Source: Neobacillus bataviensis LMG 21833 (GTDB lineage Bacteria; Bacillota; Bacilli; Bacillales; Cytobacillaceae). From it: 48,724 bases of DNA. The stretch's first letter is position 1; each line of letters opens with the position of its first letter. The stretch spans positions 1 to 48,724 of the forward strand of contig NZ_AJLS01000135.1 of assembly GCF_000307875.1 (NCBI RefSeq), written 5' to 3'. The translations under genes were made by a program, and so were the position numbers. The notes beneath the pieces are model-generated. The model was given only the letters and a program-made list of their open reading frames with translations, did not search any database and was not told where the DNA came from. Below are positions 17,412 through 25,220 of this stretch, in pieces.

Positions 17412-17521
17412 AATTTTAGAAAATTCAATATTTTTATTCTAGAGGAAAAGCTATTTAAGTTTTCACTATATTTAAGTGGTTTATATTGGTTTCCGTTTTT
17501 CGTTACTTTTTATTGGTTTTT
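17412..17521 (-). promoter_or_regulatory. Island promoter element D, with a second upstream box
   Basis: AATTTTCTAAAATT at 17425-17412, CTTTTCCTCTAG ending at 17439, and a proximal CCAATATAAACCACTT box starting at 17489 (64-nt offset, as elsewhere). A second, better match, AAAACCAATAAAAAGTAACG, has its CCAAT starting at 17516, 27 bp further upstream. This is the only one of the four with tandem boxes, and its proximal box is the most divergent. Drives the transporter. Confidence 0.7.
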
Positions 17522-17537
17522 TCTCCGAAACAAAAGT

Positions 17538-17568
17538 AAAAAAATAGCAATCCTAGACTAGGACTGCT
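17538..17568 (-). terminator. Terminator after the aromatic-sensing regulator
   Basis: AGCAGTCCTA, loop, TAGGATTGCT with one internal mismatch, then ATTTTTTT on the minus strand. It begins 4 nt after the regulator stop and ends the GntR-to-regulator transcript just before promoter D. Confidence 0.85.
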
Positions 17569-17572
17569 TTTT

Positions 17573-19426
17573 TTATATCTCCAGCTCCCCCAAAGCCTGT
17601 AGAGAATCAAGTATGAGTAAAAGCTGATAGCTTTGCGTGGAATCTCGTAAATTTTTATTGATTAATGTTTCAATTTTGTTTATCCGATACATAAGTCCAC
17701 TCATAGACAAAGAAAGGTCATCCATAGTTTGCTGGAGCTTTCCGCCATTTGCTAAAAATACATATAGCGTTTTGATTAACTCTTTTTGTTTCATGTCTTT
17801 CTGCTGATAAAGCGGTCCTAATTCTTGTTTGGCTATTTTTTTGATGCCGCTGATATTTTTTGAATTAATTAGTACCCCAACAATCCCTAAATCTTTAAAA
17901 CTGATTATTTTCTTTTCAGTGGCCATCCTCAATGCTATTAATGATTCTTCCAGGTAATCTACTATACACTCAATTTCTTCTGATTTATCACTTATGCCGA
18001 TTTTATATTGGTAGGAAGGATAAGTAGTTTCTACATGTTTTAAAATTTTTTCCATTTTCGGCAGTAGATTATTCATTTCAGGAATCAGCATAATAATTTG
18101 ACCCTCATACAGGCCAATCAACACTTTATATCCTTGTATATCAAGATATTTTGCAATAGTCTCTAAAACCTGATCATAGTGATCAATCTGATTTTTAACT
18201 GTCTTTCCTCTCTCTTGATAATCTATTGCAGCAATATAAAATGGTTTTTCCAGTTCAAAGCCCATATGCCTGCCGCGGTTGATGATTTCCTCTTTAGTAG
18301 AATATTGTCCTTTTATAATTTGCTCCAAAAAATACCCTTTCATTTTTTCCAACGCTTCAAAACTGGTTTTTTGATTCAAAAGGTATAAGGAAGCGGCATT
18401 GGCAAACCGCTCGATAAACATAATATTATTCTCTATGTTGTTCACTGTATTCTTTTTATAAAGGAATGTGCAATAACCAATTACCTTTCTTTGTACAATG
18501 ATTGGTGTTATAAGACGTTCTTGATTTTCCGTTCTCAATTTAGTGGTTTCATTAAATAGTGGCAGGATGTTATTATTTTTCCTATTTTTTCGAATCAAGC
18601 TCTGTTTCAATTCATGATTAAGCCGACAATACTCTTCCTCGTCATCCCCTGAGAAAACTATTTTTTGAAAACTCAAGTCCTCTATCGATATTGGAATTCT
18701 AAATAATTTAAAGGTGGTATCGGCAATATCCTGCAAATTGCTCCCATTCGATACACTTTCAGTTAATTTCTTATGAAATTTCGATACCTTATCGATATAA
18801 TTCCGTTGCTCTAACAACTGTTCGTACGTATACTCTAACTCTTCAATAATATTTGATTCACTATAAAATTTTTGCTCCTCATGAATTTCACTTCCCCAAT
18901 CCTCCTGGAGCCTTGCTTCGAAGCAACATTCAGCGTCCCCTTTAGCAATGCAGCTAATTTCCTTTACAATGACGCCCTTCTTGCAAACTGTTGTCATATA
19001 ACCGCTTGCATACCCAGTCAAGGTATGACAAACAGGAATGTCAGATGTACCATGATGCTTAAGGTGCTCATTTGCTTCAAATGAATCAATCCATTTTCCC
19101 TTTCCAAGAATCGATTTAATTGTTTCCGAATCGCTCATTTCAAGGATTCTTTCAGATTGAATATCTTTAATATGCCCTGTACTTAAATGTAGAATGGAAG
19201 CCTGTCTTAAAAGTTCGTCAATAGAGGTAGTAGTTTTCATTGCTTCTTCCGCATCAGTGGCTCCTAAGCTCCAGCCATACCGAAGAAGAAATCCCTTAGC
19301 CCTTTTTGTACCTAAATTTTCGATTATACCTTTACGTAAAAGTCCAAATGCGCTGGTCGTGGTTAGAATTTTTTTATTATCTTTGATGTCGCTAGGTTCC
19401 AGTATATTAGCTTGATGACCGTTCAT
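17573..19426 (-). CDS. V4R (DmpR/MopR-type) sensor fused to a PucR-type HTH transcription activator
   Basis: 617 aa from ATG 19426 (GGGGGAG upstream). Residues 1-180 match the XylR_N/V4R sensor domain of phenol regulators: CHTLTGYASGYMTTVC, then KEISC, then KGDAECC. Cys133, Glu156, Cys159 and Cys167 reproduce the spacing of the MopR zinc ligands (C155, E178, C181, C189). Trp112 lies 21 residues before Cys133, as MopR Trp134 does before C155, and His80 is a plausible match to its phenol-contacting His. A GAF/CdaR-like middle region follows (about 220-530). The C-terminus is a PucR HTH (LANGGKLQQTMDDLSLSMSGLMYRINKIETL). There is no AAA+ domain. It is the last gene of the GntR operon. Likely activator of promoters A-D (inference). 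Confidence 0.85.
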   Translation of the reverse strand: MNGHQANILEPSDIKDNKKILTTTSAFGLLRKGIIENLGTKRAKGFLLRYGWSLGATDAEEAMKTTTSIDELLRQASILHLSTGHIKDIQSERILEMSDSETIKSILGKGKWIDSFEANEHLKHHGTSDIPVCHTLTGYASGYMTTVCKKGVIVKEISCIAKGDAECCFEARLQEDWGSEIHEEQKFYSESNIIEELEYTYEQLLEQRNYIDKVSKFHKKLTESVSNGSNLQDIADTTFKLFRIPISIEDLSFQKIVFSGDDEEEYCRLNHELKQSLIRKNRKNNNILPLFNETTKLRTENQERLITPIIVQRKVIGYCTFLYKKNTVNNIENNIMFIERFANAASLYLLNQKTSFEALEKMKGYFLEQIIKGQYSTKEEIINRGRHMGFELEKPFYIAAIDYQERGKTVKNQIDHYDQVLETIAKYLDIQGYKVLIGLYEGQIIMLIPEMNNLLPKMEKILKHVETTYPSYQYKIGISDKSEEIECIVDYLEESLIALRMATEKKIISFKDLGIVGVLINSKNISGIKKIAKQELGPLYQQKDMKQKELIKTLYVFLANGGKLQQTMDDLSLSMSGLMYRINKIETLINKNLRDSTQSYQLLLILDSLQALGELEI

Positions 19427-19469
19427 ACTCTCCCCCATTTCCTTCTATGGATTTTCAATAGAAAATAAT

Positions 19470-20462
19470 CTATCTATTTGAAATCGACAAGTTTATTTCT
19501 TTACTCATGACAACGGTATTTAGTTGTTCTCCTAAATCGATTTCACCACTTGCACTTTTAATTTTGCAGCGAATGGTATCGCCATCCTTTAAGTATTTTC
19601 CACTTTTCAATTGATTTTCCACCAATAATTCTAGTTTCTGTTGATAAGGAATCGACAGGTTTGCTATGAGTGCATTTACCTCTGGTGTTAGGTTCATTGC
19701 CACCCCGCCTGCTGTCCCTGTCAGAATGAGATCCCCTGGTGATAAATCCATTACTTCTGAAAGATCTGTTAATGTTTCGGCCGGTTTGTAGAGCAATTGA
19801 CTGGAGTTGGCAGATTGCCTAAGTTCATCATTCACCCAGAGATCAAGCTCTAGGTCATGTATGAATGGTAGTTCTTCCTTATCAAGCAGGTAAAGATAAG
19901 GACCTGTTGGACAAAAAGTCCGGTAACTTTTTCCCTTTAGCCATTGGCCTTGAGGAAGCTGAACATCCCGTGCAGAAACATCATTTACTATAACCAATCC
20001 AGCGATATATTGATGAAGATTTTCATCTGTTACTTCTACTGCTTCTGAAATTTCTTTCCCAATCACAAGTCCAAGCTCTAATTCATAATCTAATAATTTT
20101 ACATGGGAAGGTCTCTCAATTTCACTGTAAGCCCCGGATAAAGAACTATCGGCCTTGTTAAAAATCATGTTATAAGGGGGTCTAGAAGCTTCCATTCCCG
20201 TCTCAGAGCGATGTGTTGAATAATTTACTCCCTGGCAAATAATTCTTGCCGGCTTTGTTACTGGGCTTAAAATTGTCACTTCATTGAACGGAATGGTTTC
20301 AACGTGTTCCTTTGTTTGAATCAATGCAGCCTCTTCTTTTCCCTTTTCCAAAAATTCTGCTAAACTTTTATATGTATTTGTAAGAACAAGTATTTGATCA
20401 TCAGATACAACGCCCCACTGCTCTCGGTTTTCTCTTTCAAATCTAACAACTTTAATTCCCAT
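19470..20462 (-). CDS. Fumarylacetoacetate hydrolase (FAH) family hydratase/isomerase
   Basis: 330 aa. N-terminal lid, then the FAH fold: CQGVNYSTHR (about 75-84), YELELGLVIGK (metal-binding ExE), IVNDVSARDVQ, WLKGKSYRTFCPTGPYL, and LILTGTAGGV. These are the motifs of 2-hydroxyhepta-2,4-dienedioate isomerases and 2-oxopent-4-enoate hydratases. In an extradiol pathway it would hydrate or isomerise the dienol released by the C-C hydrolase. It lies behind a hairpin after the flavin reductase gene and directly before the regulator (31-nt gap). Confidence 0.88.
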   Translation of the reverse strand: MGIKVVRFERENREQWGVVSDDQILVLTNTYKSLAEFLEKGKEEAALIQTKEHVETIPFNEVTILSPVTKPARIICQGVNYSTHRSETGMEASRPPYNMIFNKADSSLSGAYSEIERPSHVKLLDYELELGLVIGKEISEAVEVTDENLHQYIAGLVIVNDVSARDVQLPQGQWLKGKSYRTFCPTGPYLYLLDKEELPFIHDLELDLWVNDELRQSANSSQLLYKPAETLTDLSEVMDLSPGDLILTGTAGGVAMNLTPEVNALIANLSIPYQQKLELLVENQLKSGKYLKDGDTIRCKIKSASGEIDLGEQLNTVVMSKEINLSISNR

Positions 20463-20485
20463 TTCGCACCTCCTGATTTTTATAA

Positions 20486-20517
20486 GAAAGACTCCTTCAG
20501 TTCGAAAAGGAGTCTTT
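20486..20517 (-). terminator. Intra-operon hairpin between flavin reductase and FAH gene
   Basis: 11-bp perfect stem AAAGACTCCTT/AAGGAGTCTTT, loop of 9. Only an interrupted T tract (CTTATAAAAA) follows on the minus strand. The FAH ribosome site starts right behind. More likely an attenuator or mRNA-end stabiliser than a full stop. Confidence 0.6.
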
Positions 20518-20546
20518 ATCTATTATGAAATTACAAATGATAGTAA

Positions 20547-21026
20547 TTAAATAGTAACAGGCGTTTCTTCTGAAAGTGCCCGGTACCGCCCACTGTAAAA
20601 AATCAGCGGTTCTGCATCTTCTAAGTGAATATCGGTAACCCTGCCGATAAACAGCGTATGGTCGCCTTCAAGATGTTCCGCTGAAACCTCGCAGGCAATT
20701 TGAGCTACCGCACCAGCCAAAACTGGCTTTCCATCAAGACGATCAAACGTCACTTCGCGAGGTTCTTTTATCTGCCCTGCAAAAATCATCGACAGTTCTT
20801 GTTGGTCAGCAGCTAAAATATTTACAGAAAATGTATTGCTTTGTTTAATTTTTTCAAGAATGCGAGCATTTTCCCCAATTGAAATGACAACTAGCTTTGG
20901 ACTAAGTGAAACAGACATGAAGGCATTGGCTGTCATGCCATGCACATCCCCCTCAACATCTGTGGCAATAACGGTTACACCTGTTGCAAATTTCCCCATT
21001 GCTGTACGAAATTGACGATCATCCAT
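20547..21026 (-). CDS. NAD(P)H:flavin reductase, HpaC/HsaB type (copy 1)
   Basis: 159 aa from ATG 21026, with AAAGGGGAA upstream. Single split-barrel flavin reductase domain: RQFRTAMGKFATGVTVIA, HGMTANAFMSVSLSPKLVVISI (flavin phosphate and isoalloxazine contacts), FAGQ, and GDHTLFIGRV. Such proteins supply free FADH2 or FMNH2 to two-component monooxygenases. In the same operon as oxygenase copy 2 and dioxygenase copy 2. Hand alignment with 30691-31155 gives about 75% identity over 154 residues without gaps. Confidence 0.9.
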   Translation of the reverse strand: MDDRQFRTAMGKFATGVTVIATDVEGDVHGMTANAFMSVSLSPKLVVISIGENARILEKIKQSNTFSVNILAADQQELSMIFAGQIKEPREVTFDRLDGKPVLAGAVAQIACEVSAEHLEGDHTLFIGRVTDIHLEDAEPLIFYSGRYRALSEETPVTI

Positions 21027-21090
21027 TTTTTGTTCCCCTTTCTGCATTTAAAATCTGTTAAAGGTCTACTATTCTATTAAAAACGTTCCA

Positions 21091-22044
21091 TTATGCTTCA
21101 ATCGTTGGATTGTTTTCCGGAAGCGTATCCATTTGGTCACCCCAGAAGGTGAAACCGATATCCATTTCATCTACCGTCCACTCGATTGGCTCCCAATCAG
21201 GTTCAAATATTAAATAACCATTTGTGAATAATTCTACGCGTAAACCGCTTCCAGGATCAATCGCGTAAATATACATTGCTTGTGAGATTCCATGTTTACC
21301 TGGTCCTTTGAAGAAAATTCCATGTTCTTTTAAAATATCTGCAGCTCTAAGAAGGTCTTGGGCATTATCCAGCCAGTAGGATATGTGATGAATTTGATGT
21401 GTAGTTGGTGCAAATGGGTCATGACTGACAGCAATATCATGTACTAAAGGTGTGACACTTAACCATGCACCGACTAATGAGTCGTCAGGTGCTTTTACGT
21501 ATTCACGCATTTTAAATCCTAATTTCTCTTGTAAGAAATCAGAAATGACATTTGCCTTTAATGATGTAAGTAGATTAACATGATCAATTCTTCTCGGTGA
21601 GGCACCGCGTGCCCAGGATTTATATGTTTGATTTTTTAATACGGAACGTCTAGATGGGTCAGCCAATGTTTTTTCCATATCATAATAAATTTCAAAGTGA
21701 TGTTCACTAGGCAATTGAAAACGAATCGCTCTTCCCTGTCCTGCTTCTTCTCCTGCTTCAACCCAGGTCACTTCTGTACCGGCTTCTTCGAGAAGTTTGG
21801 CAAAGCCTTCAACATCTTCAGGTCGTTTTGCCCGCCAAGCGATATGGTCAAGATGCGCTTTATCTCCAGATTTTACGGAAAGAGTATGGTGTTCGAAATC
21901 TCCCCAAGCGCGTAAATAATGGGTACCATCTACTACTTCTGTTTCTTCTAAACCAATCACTTCTTTATAGAACCAAAGTGATTTTTCAAGATCTGTAGTC
22001 ACTAAAGCAACGTGCCCTAACTTTGCAATCTCCGGTAAACTCAT
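21091..22044 (-). CDS. Two-domain extradiol (catechol 2,3-) dioxygenase, VOC superfamily (copy 2)
   Basis: 317 aa from ATG 22044 (AGGAGG upstream); a longer frame starting at 22101 has no ribosome site. Iron-ligand positions match copy 1: His155 (RRIDHVN), His219/220 (QIHHISYW), Glu271 (GLRVELF). The two proteins align end to end without gaps, about 225/317 identical. Differences cluster at 163-175 and 185-192, in the catalytic domain, and at 204-216, where substrate-contacting loops lie. This suggests duplication followed by substrate divergence. Placed after the oxygenase gene (60-nt gap) in the GntR operon. Confidence 0.92.
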   Translation of the reverse strand: MSLPEIAKLGHVALVTTDLEKSLWFYKEVIGLEETEVVDGTHYLRAWGDFEHHTLSVKSGDKAHLDHIAWRAKRPEDVEGFAKLLEEAGTEVTWVEAGEEAGQGRAIRFQLPSEHHFEIYYDMEKTLADPSRRSVLKNQTYKSWARGASPRRIDHVNLLTSLKANVISDFLQEKLGFKMREYVKAPDDSLVGAWLSVTPLVHDIAVSHDPFAPTTHQIHHISYWLDNAQDLLRAADILKEHGIFFKGPGKHGISQAMYIYAIDPGSGLRVELFTNGYLIFEPDWEPIEWTVDEMDIGFTFWGDQMDTLPENNPTIEA

Positions 22045-22104
22045 TTTGAATCCTCCTATTATTTTTTTAGTAAGAAAGCCCTTCCATTTTAGATAAAACA
22101 AGTG

Positions 22105-23298
22105 TTATACAAAGTAACTATTCGGTTCCTGACCACAGAGCACTCTTCCATAGGTTTCGATTAAACTTGAAGGTGTGATGAAACCATGCAAATGCATCGT
22201 TAGAAAATCACGATACACAACTTGGAGTGGGTTTGTCTCGTAGGTGAACATCGAGCCAACCCCAGCGACTAGAAGATCAATGGCTTCCTTACATAATTGA
22301 TTTACATATCCAAAATCTGCCTTCACTTTGACAATTTCCGCTTTATCCATCACTTCACCACGTTCAGCATAGCTGTCAATTTTGTCTACAGCCCGATAAA
22401 GATGAAGTTCAGCAGAGTCAATTTTAAGCTGTGCCTGGGCTACTTGGTGGTGTGTAACAGCTGCTTCGCTTTGTTTTCTATAGAAGGTATTTCCTATTCC
22501 TGCCTTTGGGAGCCTTTCCATATATAAATCCATTGCCGCCTGAGCGAGTCCTAATGCAGGTGCAACAATTGACAATGTTAGGGACGGTACGAAGGAAGAA
22601 CGATATAATGCAACATCTTTTAACGGCTCAATTAGATAGTGGCCTTTGCTAGCTAAGCGATCCAACGACACGTGATGATCGGGGACAAAGACATTTTTAA
22701 TATTGCAGCTGTTACTGCCTGAGCCCTTTAACCCCATAACATACCAGTCATCAAGAACCTCTAGCTCATCACGTGGAATGATCATAATCGCCATCTCTAC
22801 GCCGCCATTATCATCCTCGATTGGAAATCCAAAGTAACACCAATCTGCATGCGGGCTTCCCGAAACAAACGGCCACTGTGCTTCCTCAATATAATAGCCG
22901 CCCTCCACTTTCTTGATATCACACTTAATAGGTTTAAAATTTCCCGCTAAAACAACTTCTTTTCCCGGTTGGTAAATTTCATTTAAAGCTTTCTCACCAA
23001 AAGTATAGGAAATCATATAATCTCTGATATTACTTAGTGCTACAAACCAGCCTGCAGACCCATTGCCACGGGCAATCTCGGTTACAACCTCTGTATAGGT
23101 ACGCATATTTGTTTGATAGCCGCCGAAGAGATGCGGACGTAATACTTTTAAAGTGCCTTCTTTTTGCAGATCTTCAATGATCGTTTTAGGCAACGTATTC
23201 GTTTTCTCAATTTCTCCACTATATTCCCGTAATTTTGGGATTAACGACCGTGCCTTTTCCACTAATTCCTTTTTTGTATCCAGCACACTTTGTTCCAT
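22105..23298 (-). CDS. Acyl-CoA-dehydrogenase-fold flavin monooxygenase, HsaA-like (copy 2)
   Basis: 397 aa from ATG 23298 with GGGAGG 8 nt upstream. RGNGSAGWFVAL (about 76-87), WPFVSGSPHADWCYFG, and DDWYVMGLKGSGSNSCNIKNVFVPDHHV (GLKGSGS contacts flavin) are typical of HsaA and related 3-hydroxylases. It shares the plan of 11257-12429 but is clearly more diverged from it than the two dioxygenases are from each other. The adjacent flavin reductase and dioxygenase make hydroxylation of a phenol to a catechol the expected reaction. Confidence 0.85.
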   Translation of the reverse strand: MEQSVLDTKKELVEKARSLIPKLREYSGEIEKTNTLPKTIIEDLQKEGTLKVLRPHLFGGYQTNMRTYTEVVTEIARGNGSAGWFVALSNIRDYMISYTFGEKALNEIYQPGKEVVLAGNFKPIKCDIKKVEGGYYIEEAQWPFVSGSPHADWCYFGFPIEDDNGGVEMAIMIIPRDELEVLDDWYVMGLKGSGSNSCNIKNVFVPDHHVSLDRLASKGHYLIEPLKDVALYRSSFVPSLTLSIVAPALGLAQAAMDLYMERLPKAGIGNTFYRKQSEAAVTHHQVAQAQLKIDSAELHLYRAVDKIDSYAERGEVMDKAEIVKVKADFGYVNQLCKEAIDLLVAGVGSMFTYETNPLQVVYRDFLTMHLHGFITPSSLIETYGRVLCGQEPNSYFV

Positions 23299-23355
23299 TA
23301 TAAATACCTCCCGCAAAAATATGTTTATTCCTTTTTCTTTTGCTTGGTCATTTGG

Positions 23356-24015
23356 CTAATTAAAAACCCGCTCATTTATTTTAATGTCCTGATATTTTTC
23401 CCCGACTAACTGAGAAACCCGCCGCATATGCTTTTCCATCAATCTATTTGCCATTCTACTGTCTTTTTCTATTAAACTGTAAAAAATACTCCAGTGTTCT
23501 GTTTGAGATTGTTTCCTTCGTTGATCGTTAAATAAATCCTCTGGATTTCCAACAAAATTCAGGTAATCCCACAATTGATTAGCCAAATTAAATGTATAGG
23601 TTAACTTTGATGCTTCATAAATGGTCTTATGAAAATCAATATTCAGGCTGGCATAATCTTCGGGTGACAACTTTGGATTATCCATCTTCTTTAATATTCT
23701 CTCCATATAATGGAAGTCTTCTACGGTCAAATGCGGGGCTGCTTGCTCCGTCATTAATGCATCAAGATTTGCACAAACCAATAAGCGCTCGATGATTTCA
23801 TTAGGATCAGGTCTTTTTACATATACCCCTACTTGAGGAATAATTGACACAAATCCTTCTAACTCAAGCTTCGACAGTGCCTTGTGGATTGGCGTTTTAC
23901 TGATGTTTAATGTTTCGGAAAGTTCATTCACATTAATGGCTGCTTCAGGTTCCCATTTGCTCTCAATAATTTGTCTTTTAATATAACGATAAGCCTTATC
24001 TATTTTCATTTTCAT
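23356..24015 (-). CDS. GntR family transcription regulator, FCD (FadR-like) subfamily
   Basis: 219 aa. Winged HTH at 5-65 (NVNELSETLNISKTPIHKALSKLELEGFVSIIPQVGVYV), then an all-helical FCD effector domain. DFHKTIYEAS supplies the usual FCD His; ERLLVCANLDALMTEQAAP starts the domain. It heads the operon that encodes oxygenase 2, dioxygenase 2, reductase, FAH and the V4R regulator. An imperfect dyad overlaps its promoter, suggesting autoregulation. The effector is probably an organic acid from the pathway (inference from subfamily). Confidence 0.9.
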   Translation of the reverse strand: MKMKIDKAYRYIKRQIIESKWEPEAAINVNELSETLNISKTPIHKALSKLELEGFVSIIPQVGVYVKRPDPNEIIERLLVCANLDALMTEQAAPHLTVEDFHYMERILKKMDNPKLSPEDYASLNIDFHKTIYEASKLTYTFNLANQLWDYLNFVGNPEDLFNDQRRKQSQTEHWSIFYSLIEKDSRMANRLMEKHMRRVSQLVGEKYQDIKINERVFN

Positions 24016-24052
24016 ACACCCTCGATTCTCTAGGATTCTTGTTTTATCCCTA

Positions 24053-24087
24053 TATTATGGTAATTTATATGTAATTGTCTACCAAAT
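24053..24087 (-). promoter_or_regulatory. Probable gntR-operon promoter with overlapping imperfect dyad
   Basis: On the minus strand TAGACA (-35) and, 18 nt on, TAATAT (-10) precede gntR by about 40 nt. The same stretch holds an imperfect dyad, GGTAGACAATTA ... AAATTACC, overlapping both hexamers. This is a plausible site for repression by the GntR protein itself. Confidence 0.4.
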
Positions 24088-24163
24088 ATAATATGCTGCC
24101 ATACTAATAGGGAATCAACGGTGTATTTAATGCCTACTTAAATTGCTCCATTTTCATTACCTT

Positions 24164-25009
24164 CTACAGTTCACCGTTGAAAAAATTTAATGTTAGTTTT
24201 ACAAATCTTTCTTTTTGCTCCACTTGGGCCCAATGTCCGCAGCGCTTAAAGATATGCAGCTGTGCATTTGGCAAATAATCCATTACATATAGACTACTTT
24301 GGAGCGGGACAAATCGATCTGCATGTCCATGAATCAGTAAAATAGAATGGTTCATTTGTTTTAGTGCAGATGGTGGAACCAGCATATCTGATAAATGCGA
24401 TTTCGAGAAATTTTCTTCATAAGATCGGCGGACTTCCGGTTTTAAAAAGAGCTCCAATCGCTCAGCAACAATCTGCTCAAGCTCATCTTCGAGGACACTT
24501 TGATCATATAAAAACCAGCTTAATAGATTTTTAAACGCGATAGGATTTGGATCTTTATGGAAGTTTGCTAATTTAGCAAGTTCTGGTGTTGGTTCTGTTA
24601 ATCCGCCGCCGGCCCCCATCAATACTACACGGTCGAATCGTTCAGGAGCATACATGAGAAGATGCAGGGCAATGACACCCCCAAGGGAGTTTCCAACCAA
24701 ATGGGCTTTTTCAACCCCTAATTCGTCCATTAATGCCAGAACTTGTTTAATCCTTTCATTCATCCATTCTGCCCCATTTTTTGGGTAGGTTTCGGGATGG
24801 TCTGTGTTGGCAAACCCGAATATGTCCGGTGCCACTACATGAAAATTCCCTTTGAAATGTGGTAATATATGCTGCCAATTTGACTTTGCACTTACTCCAG
24901 GTCCGCTGCCGTGAAGAAAAATGATTGTTTCAGAGGCTGATTCACCACCTTCATGGATAAATGTTTGATAGTTTCCTGTTTGTACTTTTCTAGATATCAC
25001 TTCTGTCAT
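24164..25009 (-). CDS. Meta-cleavage product hydrolase, alpha/beta hydrolase (copy 2)
   Basis: 281 aa. LHGSGPGVSAKSNW (oxyanion loop), GNSLGGVIALHLL (nucleophile Ser), IHGHADRFVPL (acid Asp), CGHWAQVE (catalytic His). Same family as 14981-15820 but visibly diverged in the lid region (about 130-200), which sets substrate side-chain preference. Separately transcribed: its own upstream region has a promoter, a palindrome and a catabolite-repression-like site, and gntR follows after 148 nt with its own promoter. Confidence 0.88.
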   Translation of the reverse strand: MTEVISRKVQTGNYQTFIHEGGESASETIIFLHGSGPGVSAKSNWQHILPHFKGNFHVVAPDIFGFANTDHPETYPKNGAEWMNERIKQVLALMDELGVEKAHLVGNSLGGVIALHLLMYAPERFDRVVLMGAGGGLTEPTPELAKLANFHKDPNPIAFKNLLSWFLYDQSVLEDELEQIVAERLELFLKPEVRRSYEENFSKSHLSDMLVPPSALKQMNHSILLIHGHADRFVPLQSSLYVMDYLPNAQLHIFKRCGHWAQVEQKERFVKLTLNFFNGEL

Positions 25010-25087
25010 TCTTTTATAACCTCACTTTGTAAAAATAATTTAGAATCATCCATGAATCCGTTTACTGGAATTTCAGTCTCGTGTTTT

Positions 25088-25173
25088 CACTATGAAAATA
25101 GTGGAATTATTTCTATATAAAGCGCTTTCTCTTCTTAACTATAATTTTACCTTTGTTTATTTCACCTTGTCGA
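25088..25173 (-). promoter_or_regulatory. Promoter, cre-like site and palindrome upstream of hydrolase copy 2
   Basis: Reading the minus strand: TCGACA (25173-25168), 18 nt, TAAAAT (25149-25144). Then GAAAGCGCTTTAT (about 25130-25118), whose core AAAGCGCTTT is the centre of the CcpA cre consensus. Then the 16-bp palindrome CACTAT-TTTC-ATAGTG (25103-25088). A cre placed just downstream of the start site would act as a roadblock. The palindrome could bind the GntR protein or an unknown regulator. Confidence 0.45.
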
Positions 25174-25220
25174 TGAATTCTAAATATTTTTTTAATTGTG
25201 ATTATAGGTTTCTTTTTTTT

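Noticed and set aside
17369..17428. Twenty-residue N-terminal extension of the MFS transporter
   Set aside because: Its start lies beside and its codons run out of the conserved -10 region. The TTG at 17368 has a proper AGGGGG site.
11257..25009. Assigning the island firmly to steroid degradation (HsaA-D, KstD)
   Set aside because: The enzyme types fit, but no KshAB, HsaF/G, cholesterol side-chain or Mce genes are present. The same enzyme types serve other phenols, so only a general phenolic assignment is made.
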